From: Bacteroidota bacterium
GTDB lineage: Bacteria > Bacteroidota > Bacteroidia > Bacteroidales > UBA10428
Direction of reading: 5' to 3'
Assembly: GCA_016699695.1 (NCBI GenBank)
Contig: CP065006.1
Location: 2,480,001 to 2,544,000, forward strand
Length of the DNA: 64,000 nucleotides
Position numbers and translations under genes: made by a program. The notes under the pieces were generated by a model. The model searched no databases. It was not told the DNA's origin and saw only the letters and a list, made by a program, of their open reading frames with translations. Of this stretch, positions 9,082 to 16,779 are shown one piece after another (the first letter of the stretch is position 1; every line of letters begins with the position of its first letter).

Positions 9082-9807
9082 TTGGCAAATAATTATTTCC
9101 AATTAAAGCATTTTACCATCTGGCAAGATCGCTGTGCGATGAAAATTGGTACGGATGCGATACTTTTTGGTGCCTGGGTGAATGCAAAAGGTAACCTGCA
9201 TATTCTGGACATTGGAACTGGTACCGGCATCCTGGCGCTCATGCTGGCTCAAAGAACTACGGGTCTGATCGAAGCCATCGATATCGACCATCAGGCAGCA
9301 GAACAGGCCAGGGATAATTGCAATCAAAGTCCCTGGGCCGATAGACTTAATTGTTACTACAAGTCACTTTCTGAATTTATCCCTTTAAATACAACACCTT
9401 ACGATCTGGTTGTAAGCAACCCGCCCTTTTTTTCCAGTGGCCATCGTTCCGGACATCTCCCGAGGGCACTGGCAAGGCATCACGATTCGCTAAGTCTCGA
9501 ACAATTGATAAAAGGGACAAAATTGTTGTTAAAACCCTCCGGAAGGCTGGCGGTTGTGTTGCCTTATGAAGAACGCCGAAAGTTTGTGGAAATCTGTCAG
9601 ACAGAAGGATGGTGGATTGTGCGCGAAGCAAGTGTAAGACCACTTCCGCAGGAGGAATATATCCGGGTAATGATGGAAGTAGGGGCAATCAGGCCTGAAC
9701 AGTTTCAAACCGAAGAAATTATAATCGAGCAGGGGCGCAGGCATCAATATCATCCTACCTTTAAAGAATATACGATTGAATATTACCCCGGAACCACTTT
9801 AGACTAA
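9082..9807 (+). CDS. trmN6: tRNA1(Val) (adenine(37)-N6)-methyltransferase
   Basis: 241 residues. Class I SAM methyltransferase: motif I is LDIGTGTGILALML (about 42-55) and the catalytic amino-methylase motif is NPPFF (about 113-117). The N-terminus, NNYFQLKHFTIWQDRCAMKI then GTDAILFGAW, is the classical YfiC/TrmN6 opening, which supports the TTG start at 9082 rather than the later internal ATG. Known role: N6-methylation of A37 in tRNA-Val using S-adenosylmethionine, in the cytoplasm. Convergent with the small gene at 9835-9993 across a hairpin. Confidence 0.9.
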   Translation: MANNYFQLKHFTIWQDRCAMKIGTDAILFGAWVNAKGNLHILDIGTGTGILALMLAQRTTGLIEAIDIDHQAAEQARDNCNQSPWADRLNCYYKSLSEFIPLNTTPYDLVVSNPPFFSSGHRSGHLPRALARHHDSLSLEQLIKGTKLLLKPSGRLAVVLPYEERRKFVEICQTEGWWIVREASVRPLPQEEYIRVMMEVGAIRPEQFQTEEIIIEQGRRHQYHPTFKEYTIEYYPGTTLD

Positions 9808-9815
9808 AACATTTT

Positions 9816-9844
9816 GAGCGAGCTTAAAGCTGGCTCAGAGTTTT
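9816..9844. terminator. Hairpin between trmN6 and small convergent gene
   Basis: GAGC (9816-9819) pairs with GCTC (9833-9836) and AGCT (9821-9824) with AGCT (9828-9831) around a 3-nt loop, with one G-G mismatch. TTTT flanks it on both sides, so it could end both transcripts. The stop codon of the small minus-strand gene overlaps it. Confidence 0.45.
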
Positions 9845-9993
9845 AGAAGGCTTAACCGTTCTTCGGGCAATACCTCGCCAGTCTCTCTAATTTCGTAAAG
9901 ATACCTGCCGTTTTCGAGAACGGCTCGCTTGATACGCACCGGCTTGTCTCCATCCACAAAGACCAGTTGGGCATTTTTAAACTTTGAAATCAT
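9835..9993 (-). CDS. Small basic hypothetical protein (52 aa)
   Basis: ATG at 9993 to TGA at 9835-9837. The product begins MISKFKNAQLVFVDGDKPVR and ends EERLSLLKL; it is half charged, with no membrane segment or signal. The alternating hydrophobic/charged pattern suggests a small beta-rich domain, but I recognise no family. It sits alone between trmN6 and mutS with its own orientation. Coding is supported by a clean frame, codon use like its neighbours, and a hairpin at the stop. The function is unknown. Confidence 0.6.
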   Translation of the reverse strand: MISKFKNAQLVFVDGDKPVRIKRAVLENGRYLYEIRETGEVLPEERLSLLKL

Positions 9994-10226
9994 AAGGTAT
10001 TTCTTGGTAACAACGGCAGGCTAAAAATACGGTAATTTGGTTACCGATAGGCAGGCTTCCGCTAGCATATTGTCTAAACCCCTCAAAGTTTTGATGAAAG
10101 CCATTATTCTGCCATTGAATGCCTTTTGCATTATGTTGTTAATTAAAATTGTATAACCTTTTGCCTGGTTCTTTTGACTGCATGGGACCTTACCTTAAAT
10201 TAGCATGCACATAAACTACGAAGCGA

Positions 10227-12842
10227 TTGAGCACTGAGGGTAAAGCGGTGGAAACCCCGCTTATGAAACAATATTATGCGATTAAAGACCAGCATCCCGA
10301 TGCCATTTTACTTTTTCGGGTAGGAGATTTTTACGAAACCTTCGGAGCCGATGCAATACGCACCAGCGAAATACTTGGCATTACCCTTACGCGCAGGGCC
10401 AATGGGGCTGCCAGCTATGTTGAATTGGCCGGCTTTCCCTTTCATGCGCTCGATACCTATTTGCCCAAATTGGTAAGGGCAGGGCAAAGGGTGGCTATTT
10501 GCGAACAACTCGAAGACCCTAAACTTACCAAAACCATTGTCAAAAGGGGTATTACCGAAATGGTTACACCCGGCGTTTCGCTCCACGACCAGGTGCTTAA
10601 CCACCGCGAAAACAATTTTCTGGCTTGTGTACATCTCGATAAAAAGCTGGCTGGTGTTGCGTTTCTCGATATCTCTACCGGCGAATTTCTTACCGCCGAA
10701 GGTACTTTCGAATATATTGATAAACTCCTGAGTAATTTTTCACCCAAAGAAGTGTTGTTTGAGTCGGGAAAGAAAAACCTTTTCGAAGATTGCTTCGGAT
10801 CGAGGTATTACACTTTTAAACTCGAAGACTGGATTTTTAATGAAGATACCGCCTATTCACGACTGCAAAAACATTTCGAAACTACCAGCCTGAAAGGCTT
10901 TGGCGTACATAATCTGCGTTTGGGTGTGGTGGCTGCTGGTGCCATATTGCATTACCTCGACATTACACAACATTCGCACGCCAGGCATATTATTAACCTC
11001 TCACGCATCGAAGAAGACCGCTATGTATGGCTCGATAAGTTCACAATCCGCAACCTCGAGCTTTTTGGATCTATCAACGAAGGAGCGAAAACTTTGTCGG
11101 AGGTGCTTGATAAAACCGCTACTCCCATGGGAAGCAGGTTGTTGAAGCGATGGATTGCTCTTCCTTTAAAGGATATGGCCCCGGTCAACGAGCGGCTTGA
11201 TATTGTGGAGTACTACCTGAAGCAGCCTGAGGTAAGAAACGAAATTCAGGACAATATATCCCACATCGGAGATCTGGAGCGACTTGTGTCGAAAATTGCC
11301 ATGGGCCGCGTTACTCCCCGTGAGCTGATTGGATTAAAAAATGCGCTCTATGCCCTGCGGCCTATCAAAGAACTTTGTGAGAAGTCGATGGAGAGTGCTC
11401 TGCAAAAAATTGCCGAGCAAATCAATCCTTGCCAATCGATCCGCGAACGAATCGAAAAAGAGCTACAACCCGATCCTCCTGCAGCCATTAACAAGGGCAG
11501 TGTTATTGCACATGGTGTTTCGGCTGAACTAGATGAACTGCGGCAGATTCAAAGTTCCGGAAAGGATTATCTTATTGGCATTCAGCAGCGCGAGATCGAG
11601 CGTACCGGAATATCTTCCCTTAAAATCTCTTATAACAATGTGTTTGGTTATTATATCGAGGTTCGAAATACGCACAAAGAAAAAGTGCCACCAGAATGGA
11701 TACGTAAGCAAACCCTGGTGAGTGCCGAGCGATACATTACAGAAGAGTTGAAGGATTACGAAACCAAGATTCTGGGTGCAGAGGAAAAAATCCTGGTTCT
11801 GGAAACCAGGTTGTTCAACGAATTAGTGCTCAGCCTGAGCGATTACATCGAAGCACTTCAACTCAATGCTTTTCAGGTTGCCCGGCTCGATTGCCTTTTG
11901 GGTTTTGCCCGTTGTGCTATGGAATACAAATATTTCAGGCCTGAGCTTAACGATTCGGAAATAATTGAAATAAAAGAGGGGCGCCACCCAGTAATCGAGC
12001 GCCAACTGCCCATCGATGAGCCTTTTATTGCGAATGACCTTTTGCTCGACAGTCAATCGCAGCAGATCATTATTATCACCGGGCCGAACATGTCCGGAAA
12101 GTCGGCCTTGCTGCGCCAAACTGCACTTATTGTGCTTATGGCACAGATAGGAAGTTTTGTTCCGGCCCGCAGCGCCCGCATTGGCATGGTCGATAAAATA
12201 TTTACCCGTGTAGGGGCTTCCGATAACATTTCGCTCGGCGAATCGACCTTTATGGTAGAGATGCTTGAAACAGCCAGTATTCTGAATAATATTTCCAGCC
12301 GCAGCCTTATTCTTCTTGATGAAATTGGCAGGGGTACCAGCACGTACGATGGAATATCTATCGCCTGGGCTATTGTGGAATTTCTTCACGAGCAAAGTGC
12401 CGGAAAAGCCAAGACCCTGTTTGCCACACATTATCACGAACTTAATGAAATGGAGTCGACTTTCGACCGCATTAAAAACTTTCATGTGACAGTGAAGGAG
12501 CTCGACGATAAAGTGATTTTTCTGCGTAAGCTTAAGCGGGGAGGTGTAGAGCATAGTTTTGGTATTCACGTGGCCCGTATGGCCGGCATGCCTAAAAGTG
12601 TGGTAGCCCGTGCCACCGATATACTTGCCCAAATGGAGAATGACAATCGCAAACAACCCCTCCAGAAACCAGTAAAAAAGCTGGCTGCAAGCCGCGAGGG
12701 CATGCAAATGAGTATTTTTCAGCTTGATGACCCGGTGCTCAAACAGATACGCGATGAAATAAAAAACACCGACATCAATAACCTGACACCGATGGAGGCA
12801 TTAAACAAGCTGAACGAGATTAAGAAATTTGCCGGACTTTAG
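10227..12842 (+). CDS. mutS: DNA mismatch repair ATPase MutS
   Basis: 871 residues from a TTG start. Mismatch-recognition motif F35-x-E37 ([11 protein letters not shown]), connector, core and clamp domains, then the ABC-type ATPase: Walker A GPNMSGKS (619-626), Q-loop/Walker [17 protein letters not shown], and H-loop [12 protein letters not shown]. The C-terminus ends in a dimerisation tail. Known role: MutS dimers bind mispaired or looped bases and recruit MutL. Length and all motifs match family MutS1. MutL is not in the window. An independent transcript is likely, with a terminator about 100 bases after the stop. Confidence 0.97.
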   Translation: MSTEGKAVETPLMKQYYAIKDQHPDAILLFRVGDFYETFGADAIRTSEILGITLTRRANGAASYVELAGFPFHALDTYLPKLVRAGQRVAICEQLEDPKLTKTIVKRGITEMVTPGVSLHDQVLNHRENNFLACVHLDKKLAGVAFLDISTGEFLTAEGTFEYIDKLLSNFSPKEVLFESGKKNLFEDCFGSRYYTFKLEDWIFNEDTAYSRLQKHFETTSLKGFGVHNLRLGVVAAGAILHYLDITQHSHARHIINLSRIEEDRYVWLDKFTIRNLELFGSINEGAKTLSEVLDKTATPMGSRLLKRWIALPLKDMAPVNERLDIVEYYLKQPEVRNEIQDNISHIGDLERLVSKIAMGRVTPRELIGLKNALYALRPIKELCEKSMESALQKIAEQINPCQSIRERIEKELQPDPPAAINKGSVIAHGVSAELDELRQIQSSGKDYLIGIQQREIERTGISSLKISYNNVFGYYIEVRNTHKEKVPPEWIRKQTLVSAERYITEELKDYETKILGAEEKILVLETRLFNELVLSLSDYIEALQLNAFQVARLDCLLGFARCAMEYKYFRPELNDSEIIEIKEGRHPVIERQLPIDEPFIANDLLLDSQSQQIIIITGPNMSGKSALLRQTALIVLMAQIGSFVPARSARIGMVDKIFTRVGASDNISLGESTFMVEMLETASILNNISSRSLILLDEIGRGTSTYDGISIAWAIVEFLHEQSAGKAKTLFATHYHELNEMESTFDRIKNFHVTVKELDDKVIFLRKLKRGGVEHSFGIHVARMAGMPKSVVARATDILAQMENDNRKQPLQKPVKKLAASREGMQMSIFQLDDPVLKQIRDEIKNTDINNLTPMEALNKLNEIKKFAGL

Positions 12843-12942
12843 AGATTATGTAGTTCTTTTAATAGACAGGAACAGGTTCCACAAATCATCAGAAAAGGAT
12901 GAATAGGGCCGTTTTGTTGGATAGCTTAAAAAATTAAAGGTG

Positions 12943-12972
12943 AAACAGGTGAAAAAAAGCCTGTTTTTTTTG
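12943..12972 (+). terminator. Intrinsic terminator downstream of mutS
   Basis: AAACAGG (12943-12949) pairs with CCTGTTT (12960-12966) over a 10-nt A-rich loop, followed by T residues. The end of the T-run also provides the TTTG -33 box of the tRNA-Gly promoter. Confidence 0.7.
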
Positions 12973-13000
12973 CAGAAAAGAAAAAGAGGTATAAATTTGC
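12969..13000 (+). promoter_or_regulatory. Promoter of tRNA-Gly
   Basis: TTTG at 12969-12972 and TAAATTTGC at 12992-13000, separated by 19 bases: the canonical Bacteroidota -33/-7 pair. Predicted start near 13007 gives the tRNA an unusually long leader of about 90 bases. Confidence 0.65.
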
Positions 13001-13095
13001 ACCACCTTTAAAAACAAGCGGGAATAGCTTCCCGATGTACATCTGGAGTAGAACACGAAGATGAATAGAATACATCAGGAAGCAATTCGCAAAAT

Positions 13096-13169
<74 letters not shown>

Positions 13170-13194
13170 ACTAGGTTTCTTGAAAAAAAGGTGA

Positions 13195-13223
13195 AGAGAG
13201 CGTCACAACCGCTCTTTTTTTTT
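13195..13223 (+). terminator. Terminator downstream of tRNA-Gly
   Basis: AGAGCG (13197-13202) pairs with CGCTCT (13210-13215), followed by nine T residues. It separates tRNA-Gly from tRNA-Leu. Confidence 0.75.
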
Positions 13224-13281
13224 CTCTATGCACAAGCTTTGTTACAATGCCTGTGCCGCATAGATAGAAAAACTACTTTTT

Positions 13282-13366
13282 GCCCGGGTGGTGGAATGGT
13301 AGACACGTTGGACTTAAAATCCAATGGCCTGCAACGGCTGTGCGGGTTCAAGTCCCGCCCCGGGTA
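13282..13366 (+). tRNA. tRNA-Leu (anticodon TAA)
   Basis: 85-nt type II tRNA with a long variable arm. Acceptor GCCCGGG pairs with CCCGGGT (one G-U), anticodon arm TTGGA-CTTAAAA-TCCAA with anticodon TAA, T arm GCGGG-TTCAAGT-CCCGC, discriminator A. CCA not encoded. Confidence 0.96.
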
Positions 13367-13370
13367 CCCT

Positions 13371-13408
13371 AAAACCCTCTTAACACACTGATGTTGAGAG
13401 GTTTTTTC
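13371..13408 (+). terminator. Terminator downstream of tRNA-Leu
   Basis: An imperfect stem of AAAACC...AACA with TGTTGAGAGGTTTT, followed by TTTCTTTTT. It begins five bases after the tRNA. Confidence 0.65.
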
Positions 13409-13497
13409 TTTTTGCAGTAACAAGTAGGTAACAATTCCTATGGAGTTGCTCCATCCTTAGCCCTGCATCAATAACAGTGTTAATTGCAGTCTATAAA

Positions 13498-13545
13498 TGA
13501 AAAAAGGGCAATTATCCGGCTTTGTACCGATCTTGCCCTTCTTTA
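13498..13545 (-). terminator. Terminator of the rubrerythrin operon
   Basis: On the minus strand AAGGGCAA (13533-13540) pairs with TTGCCCTT (13504-13511), followed by TTTT. It lies 20 bases after the rubrerythrin stop. Confidence 0.7.
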
Positions 13546-13559
13546 ATTTTTAAAAAATA

Positions 13560-14138
13560 CTAATAATTCTCTTCGAATAATTGCATAAACGATTTCGAAT
13601 GTTCGCATGCAGGGCACATATCCAGAGCCTTTTCTGCTTCGTATACATACCCGCAATTGCGGCATACCCAAAATACCTTGCCATCTTTTAAGAAAACAGT
13701 TCCTTCTTCGATGTTTTTGGCTAGTTTCCTGTAACGCTTTTCATGCTGCTCTTCTACTTTGGCTATCATTCTAAAGGCGGCAGCCACTTTTGGAAAACCC
13801 TCTTCTTTGGCTATTTCGGCAAAATGGGGGTATAATTCTGTCCACTCTTCATTTTCACCAGCTGCTGCTGCTAAAAGGTTATCTACTGTTGTACCGATAT
13901 TGCCTGCAGGGTAAGAGGCTGTAATTTCAGTCATTCCTCCCTCGAGGAATTTGAAAAACCGCTTGGCATGCTCTTTTTCCTGATTGGCTGTCTCCTGGAA
14001 TATGGCCGCTATTTGCTCATAGCCTTCTTTTTTCGCCACCGAGGCAAAAAAATCGTAGCGGTTTCGTGCTTGCGATTCTCCAGCAAAGGCTTTTAGCAGG
14101 TTTTGTTCGGTTTTGGTTCCCTTAATGCTCTTTTCCAT
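13560..14138 (-). CDS. rbr: Rubrerythrin
   Basis: 192 residues. The N-terminal ferritin-like four-helix domain carries di-iron ligand motifs (FAGESQARNRYDFF, ANQEKEHAKRFF, AKVEEQHEKRY). A C-terminal rubredoxin-like domain has two CxxC pairs (CRNCGYVYEAEK and DMCPACEHSKSF). Known role: cytoplasmic NADH-linked peroxidase that reduces hydrogen peroxide in anaerobes and microaerophiles, taking electrons via rubredoxin. Just upstream, 11 bases away, is a flavin reductase-rubredoxin fusion, a plausible electron donor in the same operon. The classic order of ferritin domain before rubredoxin domain is seen. Confidence 0.96.
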   Translation of the reverse strand: MEKSIKGTKTEQNLLKAFAGESQARNRYDFFASVAKKEGYEQIAAIFQETANQEKEHAKRFFKFLEGGMTEITASYPAGNIGTTVDNLLAAAAGENEEWTELYPHFAEIAKEEGFPKVAAAFRMIAKVEEQHEKRYRKLAKNIEEGTVFLKDGKVFWVCRNCGYVYEAEKALDMCPACEHSKSFMQLFEENY

Positions 14139-14149
14139 ATTTGTTATTA

Positions 14150-14848
14150 TTAAATTTCTTCAAAATCGTCTTTCGAGGCACCGCATACAGGGCATTGCCA
14201 TCCCGATGGTAAGTCTTCGAAGGCTGTGCCAGGGGCTACTCCTGAATCCGGATCACCTAGTGCCGGGTCATAAACATGCCCACAAATCACACATTTGTAT
14301 TTTTTTGTGGAAGTTTTAGGTGCTGGCTTTTCCAGTTTTGCTTTGTCGATATATGTCGGTGCATTTTTGGGGGCAACCCCATTGCGGGTTTCGCGGTAAT
14401 GTGCATAGGTGAGCGGAATGTTGTCGGCAAGCAATTCAGCTGCCACCACTTCGCCAATAAATATCAGGTGAGTGCCTACATCGAAGGTGTTTACAAGCCT
14501 ACATTCCAGTGTGGCTATGGTATCAGTTATTAAAACAGGAATGCCTGTCTGACCCTTTTTTACTTCAAATTTTTCGAATTTATTGACCGTACGCCCCGAC
14601 TTGTATCCAAATGTGCCTATAGTATCACGATCGGCATCCTGCTTTAAAACCGAAATGGAGAAGGCTCCAGTAGCCGCAATAAGTCCGGCGGTAAAATTGT
14701 CTTTATTGCAGCAGGCAGCAATCTGGGGTGGTTCGGCGGTTACCTGAAAAACCGAATTGCTGATAAACCCGTTACCACTTTCCTTGGTACCTGAAGATAC
14801 CACGTACATACCATAACTTAATTTGAAGAGCGCATTAAAGTCTATCAT
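14150..14848 (-). CDS. High-molecular-weight rubredoxin (flavin reductase-rubredoxin fusion)
   Basis: 232 residues. Residues 1-150 form a flavin reductase-like FMN-binding split barrel ([33 protein letters not shown]). A linker of about 30 residues leads to a rubredoxin domain with Fe ligands [18 protein letters not shown] and [13 protein letters not shown]. Family knowledge: such Hrb proteins take NAD(P)H electrons and pass them to flavodiiron proteins or rubrerythrin for O2, NO or peroxide reduction. Pairing with rubrerythrin 11 bases downstream supports a peroxide-detoxifying electron chain. The exact acceptor is inferred. Confidence 0.92.
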   Translation of the reverse strand: MIDFNALFKLSYGMYVVSSGTKESGNGFISNSVFQVTAEPPQIAACCNKDNFTAGLIAATGAFSISVLKQDADRDTIGTFGYKSGRTVNKFEKFEVKKGQTGIPVLITDTIATLECRLVNTFDVGTHLIFIGEVVAAELLADNIPLTYAHYRETRNGVAPKNAPTYIDKAKLEKPAPKTSTKKYKCVICGHVYDPALGDPDSGVAPGTAFEDLPSGWQCPVCGASKDDFEEI

Positions 14849-15023
14849 TTTTTTGCTTTTATATGATGGGGATTAAAAATATGAATGTTTAGTGGCGATA
14901 AAAAGTAAGACCCTCTATTTAAAGGCATTCTAAATAATACTTATGAAAAGTCTATTATGATTCAATGAGCGTAACCTACAAAAAGAATAGGATAAGTAGT
15001 TAAAAAATTGTTAATGCGTTTGT

Positions 15024-15060
15024 TTTGTAGGGATGTTTGCCGAAAAGCCACTTAATTTGC
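15024..15060 (+). promoter_or_regulatory. Possible promoter of the DUF4395 gene
   Basis: TTTG at 15024-15027 and TAATTTGC at 15053-15060, one base short of the TAnnTTTG consensus and with a rather long 25-base spacing. If real, transcription starts near 15067, which favours the ATG at 15085 as the start codon. Confidence 0.3.
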
Positions 15061-15084
15061 ATGATACAAAACAGATTATCTGCT

Positions 15085-15534
15085 ATGAAAAACATTGTTT
15101 GCCCTATTTCATCCGAACGTATTCCTGAGCATCTACCCCGCATTACTGCCTTGTTTGTTATAAGCTTATTGCTAATTTATGTGGCTACCGGTTACACCCT
15201 TATTCTGGTATTTTTGCTGGCCGATTTCTTTGCAAGGGGATTTGGTTATGGGCGATTCAGTTTGTTGAGCCATGCATCACGTGCCTTTTCCGATCGATTT
15301 GGTTTTAAGAGTAACCTGATTGACAAAGCACCTAAAATTTTTGCAGCCCGCCTGGGTTTAGTGATGATAGCTGCAGCCTTGCTGCTGGCTCTAATCAACA
15401 TTCAATCCGCTTCCTTTGCCATTGGAGCCATGCTTATATTTTTTGCCGGCCTCGAATGTGTATTTAATTTTTGTGTAGGCTGCTACGTGTATAGTTTATT
15501 TGTTTTGCCTTTTTTCACGAAACTAAACGATTAG
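15085..15534 (+). CDS. DUF4395 domain membrane protein
   Basis: 149 residues from the ATG at 15085; an upstream extension in the same frame reaches a TTG at 15037 but would overlap the likely promoter. It begins MKNIVCPISSERIPEHLPR, with the CP motif and NEHxxR-like segment typical of DUF4395, followed by hydrophobic segments at about 20-55 and 90-135, and a terminal cysteine pair CVGCYVY. Function is unknown; some relatives are linked to sulfur or redox genes, and none is evident here. A strong terminator follows. Confidence 0.75.
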   Translation: MKNIVCPISSERIPEHLPRITALFVISLLLIYVATGYTLILVFLLADFFARGFGYGRFSLLSHASRAFSDRFGFKSNLIDKAPKIFAARLGLVMIAAALLLALINIQSASFAIGAMLIFFAGLECVFNFCVGCYVYSLFVLPFFTKLND

Positions 15535-15600
15535 GTTTACAAACCACTGCGAATTCTATCTGATTCAACACCATCGACGAAGAAATTGTTCCAGTGAATT

Positions 15601-15627
15601 ACCCGGTTCGAGCAACCGGGTTTTTTT
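15601..15627 (+). terminator. Terminator downstream of the DUF4395 gene
   Basis: ACCCGGTT (15601-15608) and AACCGGGT (15614-15621) form a perfect 8-bp stem with a 5-nt loop, followed by six T residues. Confidence 0.85.
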
Positions 15628-15706
15628 GTTATTAAAAACAGGAGTTCATCGGTGCAGGCATTCTTAAAATCACTTTTCTTTGCAGCATAGAAATGATTTT
15701 TACTGT

Positions 15707-16681
15707 ATGAAAAAAATACTGGCGGTTGTTACAGGAGGAAACTCATCGGAGTATGTGATTTCGGTGAAGAGTGCCGATACCATCATGGAAAACATCAACA
15801 AGAACCGTTTTGAGGCCTACCGGGTTGAGATTAAAGGTTCCGACTGGCAGGTGCTCACAACAAATGGGCTTATGGTTTCTGTTGATAAGAATGACTTTTC
15901 TTTTACTACAAGCCAACAAAAAGTCAGGTTCGATGCCGCCCTGATCATGATCCACGGCGACCCGGGCGAAGACGGGAAACTACAGGGCTATTTCGATATG
16001 CTTGGCATCCCCTATACTTCCTCTAATCTGCTAAGCTCAGCTGCAACTTTTAGCAAACACTTTACAAAACAATACCTGAAGAGTTACGGAATTCTCTCGG
16101 CCGACTGGATCCTGCTAAGTCAGAGCCTGGGCTACAAACTCGAAGAAATTCCGGTAAATATTGGCTTCCCCTGTTTTGTGAAGCCTAACAATGCGGGTTC
16201 CAGTTTTGGAGTGAGTAAAGTAAATAGTTTTGATCAACTACAGGATGCCGTGCAAAAAGCCATGACCGAAGACGATGAGGTTTTGGTTGAAAAGATGATT
16301 ACCGGTACAGAAATTACCTGTGGGGTGTTACGCACCTCAAAATCGGCCTACACTTTTCCGATAACAGAAATAGTGAGCAAAAACGGATTTTTCGATTACG
16401 AAGCCAAATACACCGATGGCCTGGCCGAAGAGATTATTCCTGCACGCATTGACAAAGAGATTGCGCAACGCTGCCAACAACTCTCGTTGCGTATTTACGA
16501 TTTATTTCATTGTAAATGGTTTGCCCGTGTCGATTATATCATTTCCGGTGAAGAGCTTTATTTGCTCGAAATCAACACTATACCCGGAATGAGTAAGCAA
16601 AGTATAATACCCAAAATGGTGCGTGCCCAAGGTCTTGATTTGAAGGAAATAATGGAAGAGATTTTGTCTGACCTTTTTTAA
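15707..16681 (+). CDS. ddl: D-alanine--D-alanine ligase
   Basis: 324 residues from the ATG at 15707 (MKKILAVVTGGNSSEYVIS); a possible extension to a TTG at 15680 lacks family support. ATP-grasp enzyme: GEDGKLQGYFDMLGIPYTSS (substrate loop), FVKPNNAGSSFGVSKV (ATP-binding), DYEAKYTDG and EINTIPGMSKQSIIPKM (Mg2+ and second D-Ala). Known reaction: ATP-dependent joining of two D-alanines for peptidoglycan precursors in the cytoplasm. It stands alone here, away from the mur cluster, as is common in Bacteroidota. Confidence 0.93.
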   Translation: MKKILAVVTGGNSSEYVISVKSADTIMENINKNRFEAYRVEIKGSDWQVLTTNGLMVSVDKNDFSFTTSQQKVRFDAALIMIHGDPGEDGKLQGYFDMLGIPYTSSNLLSSAATFSKHFTKQYLKSYGILSADWILLSQSLGYKLEEIPVNIGFPCFVKPNNAGSSFGVSKVNSFDQLQDAVQKAMTEDDEVLVEKMITGTEITCGVLRTSKSAYTFPITEIVSKNGFFDYEAKYTDGLAEEIIPARIDKEIAQRCQQLSLRIYDLFHCKWFARVDYIISGEELYLLEINTIPGMSKQSIIPKMVRAQGLDLKEIMEEILSDLF

Positions 16682-16779
16682 CACTATTTGCCGGAAAGGT
16701 TTGATTTTTCAAACTTTACACCTAACTTCAAAATCCTTAAGTTGCGGAGGCCTTCAATTCATTCCGGAAATAGAATCAC

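Noticed and set aside
11823..12707. 294-residue minus-strand ORF within mutS
   Set aside because: It is antisense to conserved mutS coding sequence with no protein-like features.
13226..13423. 65-residue ORF on the minus strand
   Set aside because: It runs antisense through tRNA-Leu (GYPGRDLNPHS type artefact).
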